From: an uncultured Collinsella sp.
GTDB lineage: Bacteria > Actinomycetota > Coriobacteriia > Coriobacteriales > Coriobacteriaceae
Direction of reading: 5' to 3'
DNA: 14,890 bases
Assembly: GCA_905199225.1 (NCBI GenBank)
Contig: CAJKFS010000048.1
Span: 1 to 14,890, forward strand
This document shows, in pieces, positions 13,399 to 14,890 of this stretch (its first letter is position 1; every line of letters starts with the position of its first letter). The notes under the pieces were generated by a model. That model worked only from the letters and a program-made list of their open reading frames with translations. It was not told the DNA's origin and made no database searches. Made by a program: the position numbers and the translations under genes.

Positions 13399-13719
13399 AT
13401 GGAGGCACAGATGAAGCGCGGCTTCCTCGAGGCCTGCGTGCTCGCGGCCGTCTCGGGCGAGGAATCCTACGGCTATCAGATCGTGAAGGACGTGCCCGCG
13501 AGCATGGGACTCACGGAGTCCACGCTCTATCCGTTGCTCAAGCGCCTGGAGAAGGCGGGGTGCATCACGGCGCGCTCCGCCGAGCACAACGGGCGGCTGC
13601 GAAGGTACTACCGCATCACGGACACCGGGCATGAGCGTATCGCCGAGTTCCTAGCCGAATGGCCATCCGTGCAGGAGATCTACCGTTACGTGAAGGGGGC
13701 GCACCATGACGCGCGATGA
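13399..13719 (+). CDS. PadR-family transcriptional regulator
   Basis: A 106-residue winged-helix repressor of the short PadR type. MKRGFLEACVLAAV, GYQIVKDV, the recognition-helix segment STLYPLLKRLEKAG near 47-60 and the wing RRYYRITDTG near 75-84 are all family signatures. The C-terminal helix used for dimerisation is short. The start at 13399 has GGAGG 7 nt upstream; the frame continues upstream but across the palindrome and promoter. It overlaps the next gene by 14 nt. PadR-HAAS-DUF4097 sets are common in Gram-positive bacteria and are thought to answer envelope or antimicrobial stress; the inducer here is unknown. Confidence 0.92.
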   Translation: MEAQMKRGFLEACVLAAVSGEESYGYQIVKDVPASMGLTESTLYPLLKRLEKAGCITARSAEHNGRLRRYYRITDTGHERIAEFLAEWPSVQEIYRYVKGAHHDAR

Positions 13720-14338
13720 GTTCTTGAACCGGCTGGGCGAGCTTCTGGCCTGCCTGCCGGCAGATCAGGTAAAGGAAACGCAGGAGTTCTACGCGGAGGT
13801 CATCGCCGACCGTATGGAGGACGGCATGACGGAGGCCGAGGCTGTGGCCGCCATGGGCACGCTCGATGAGGTCGCCGAGGCAACGCTCGACGAACTGCCC
13901 GCCGTGCCGCGCGCAATTGCGAGGACCACGCGCAAGAGCACGGCGCTTCTATGGGCGCTCGCCATCGTGGGTTCTCCGGTATGGATTCCGCTGCTGCTCG
14001 CGTTCGTCGCCGTTGCCGCTACAGTCTACATCTGCATTTGGGTTCTTGCGCTCTGCGTGTGGATCGTGGCCGCGGCATTCGGGGGCGCGGGCGTGGTGGG
14101 GCTCCTGTTCACCGTGGACGGCATCATTATCGGGCATGTTCCGTACGTTTTAACCTCGATGGGAATGGGATTCGCTTCCATCGGTGTGGCGCTCCTCGCG
14201 GGAGCCGGTGCCTGGACGGCGTCCAAGCAGATCGCGCGCCTCTCTGCCCTTTGGGCGAAGAAAGCCGTTTCGCCCTTCTGGAAAGATCGAGGCAATAAGA
14301 GCCGCAGGGGCGCTGAAGCGGCGCCGCTTACGGCATAG
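13706..14338 (+). CDS. HAAS (DUF1700-type) domain membrane protein
   Basis: A 210-residue protein. Residues 1-65 form the helical cytosolic HAAS domain: MTRDEFLNRLGELLACLP, then YAEVIADRMEDGMTEAEAV and the AAMGTLDEVA turn. From about 80 to 170 lie three or four membrane segments, followed by a basic tail (KDRGNKSRRG). HAAS domains are thought to link PadR-type regulators to membrane proteins. It overlaps padR by 14 nt, which suggests translational coupling, and is followed after 14 nt by the DUF4097-type gene. GGGGG precedes its ATG. The biochemical role is not known. Confidence 0.85.
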   Translation: MTRDEFLNRLGELLACLPADQVKETQEFYAEVIADRMEDGMTEAEAVAAMGTLDEVAEATLDELPAVPRAIARTTRKSTALLWALAIVGSPVWIPLLLAFVAVAATVYICIWVLALCVWIVAAAFGGAGVVGLLFTVDGIIIGHVPYVLTSMGMGFASIGVALLAGAGAWTASKQIARLSALWAKKAVSPFWKDRGNKSRRGAEAAPLTA

Positions 14339-14352
14339 GAAGGAGTGCAGAC

Positions 14353-14616
14353 ATGTCCAGCGTAAAAAAGATTTACCTTGCCGTAGCGGGTGGGCTTGTT
14401 GCCACGGGGCTCGTCCTGGCTGCTATCGGATTTGTAGCCTCCGGCTTTAACCTCGCTGTGTTCAACACACAGATCGACCTGCGCGATGACACCATCATTC
14501 TGGGTGGTGTTGAAATAGACGACCCGGCAGGGCTTCCACTCATCGAGCAGCTTGCCGAGGTTGGCGAGATCCATATTGGATCTGCAACGACTGGTTCGTC
14601 TTCTCCTCGCAAATGA
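14353..14616 (+). CDS. Truncated DUF4097-type membrane-anchored protein
   Basis: An 87-residue product. Residues 8-34 form a membrane anchor, followed by about 40 residues rich in short strands (DLRDDTIILGGVEIDD). In PadR-HAAS operons the third gene usually encodes an anchor followed by a long beta-strand repeat domain of 200 residues or more. Here the frame ends in a low-complexity tail (ATTGSSSPRK), and 77 nt later the second 56-nt palindrome begins. I infer that the beta domain was lost by rearrangement. GGAG lies 7 nt before the ATG, 14 nt after the HAAS gene. Whether the remnant is functional is unclear. Confidence 0.6.
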   Translation: MSSVKKIYLAVAGGLVATGLVLAAIGFVASGFNLAVFNTQIDLRDDTIILGGVEIDDPAGLPLIEQLAEVGEIHIGSATTGSSSPRK

Positions 14617-14692
14617 TCGAGCTCGTAGCAGCCATCCCCCTTCGGGCACACCACGACGGGCGTGAGCACGCCGCGCTCGGGGCCTTTTGACC

Positions 14693-14748
14693 TAGTCATT
14701 GGGGACGTTCTTAGACGACTAGTCATTCAAGAACGTCCCCAACGACTA
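14693..14748. repeat. 56-nt palindrome, copy 2
   Basis: Matches copy 1 (13268-13323) at 54 of 56 positions. The left arm 14693-14712 pairs with 14729-14748, with one mismatch. Differences are one G to A in the left arm and one A to G in the spacer. It closes the padR cassette immediately before a new ribosome site. Confidence 0.9.
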
Positions 14749-14789
14749 TAAGGAGTGTCTCCAGATGCCGGCAGAAAAGGAACACCCAA

Positions 14790-14890
14790 GTGTCACCCCC
14801 CCCATGTGCCAGCGACAACGGCAACGCCGATGTTTTGGCAATGTCAGCAAGCGGGCCGCATTTGAGACAAGGTGACGTGAAACGAAAGGG
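14790..14890 (+). CDS. Start of an unidentified gene running off the window
   Basis: A GTG at 14790 with AAAGGA 8 nt upstream opens a frame that stays open to the window end, at least 33 codons. It contains GNADVLAMSASGPHL and ends RQGDVKRKG. The last motif faintly recalls the N-terminus of tyrosine integrases, but this is weak. A competing ATG at 14765, with AAGGAG 9 nt upstream, opens a different frame that stops at 14873-14875. A run of eight C (14796-14803) lies in both frames; loss of one C would join the ATG to the open frame. Confidence 0.35.
   Translation, partial: MSPPPCASDNGNADVLAMSASGPHLRQGDVKRK

Noticed and set aside
13268..14748. The two 56-nt palindromes as a CRISPR array or as insertion-sequence ends
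   Set aside because: There are only two copies, about 1.4 kb apart with genes between, so no array. No transposase is encoded between them, and each copy is itself a palindrome rather than one half of a terminal inverted repeat pair.

Overview
The window looks like a chromosomal segment of a gut Coriobacteriia bacterium, most likely Collinsella or a close relative. This rests on the GC-rich coding sequence, the protein style, the recJ-rel pairing and the PadR/HAAS/DUF4097 set. It is an inference; no marker was matched against a database.

Layout. Positions 1-252 hold no clear gene. Positions 253-1672 are the classical translation operon infC-rpmI-rplT on the minus strand. It has a structured leader that ends in a terminator hairpin directly ahead of infC, and it closes with a strong terminator. 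infC appears to start at AUA, a rare codon of the type IF3 uses to control its own synthesis. A tRNA-Leu(CAA) with its own terminator lies upstream (1717-1845). Then come a transglutaminase-like protein (1885-3318), a 131-nt palindrome (3444-3574), class II fructose-bisphosphate aldolase (3575-4441), an MBL-fold hydrolase (4636-5319), a bifunctional (p)ppGpp synthetase/hydrolase (5408-7768) and a very large RecJ (7784-11071), all on the minus strand. The RecJ carries an intact superfamily 2, RecQ-like helicase behind its nuclease half and is the most unusual protein here.

A divergent SBF/BASS-family transporter (11348-12346, plus strand) and a CutC homologue (12416-13093, minus strand) converge. 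The last 1.7 kb is accessory in character: a 69-nt inverted repeat, a terminator hairpin, then a PadR regulator, a HAAS (DUF1700-type) membrane protein and a truncated DUF4097-type gene. This three-gene set is bracketed by two nearly identical 56-nt palindromes (13268-13323 and 14693-14748). After the second palindrome a new reading frame starts and runs off the window; a run of eight C separates two overlapping candidate frames.

How the genes work together. infC, rpmI and rplT supply initiation factor 3 and two 50S proteins and are probably feedback-controlled through the leader and the unusual start codon. recJ and rel are 15 nt apart and probably co-transcribed, linking DNA repair to the stringent response. 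PadR probably represses its own operon through TATACTA-type half-sites in its promoter. I saw no CRISPR array, no complete transposase and no obvious defence system. The best candidates for something under-described are the RecJ-helicase fusion and the palindrome-bracketed PadR cassette.
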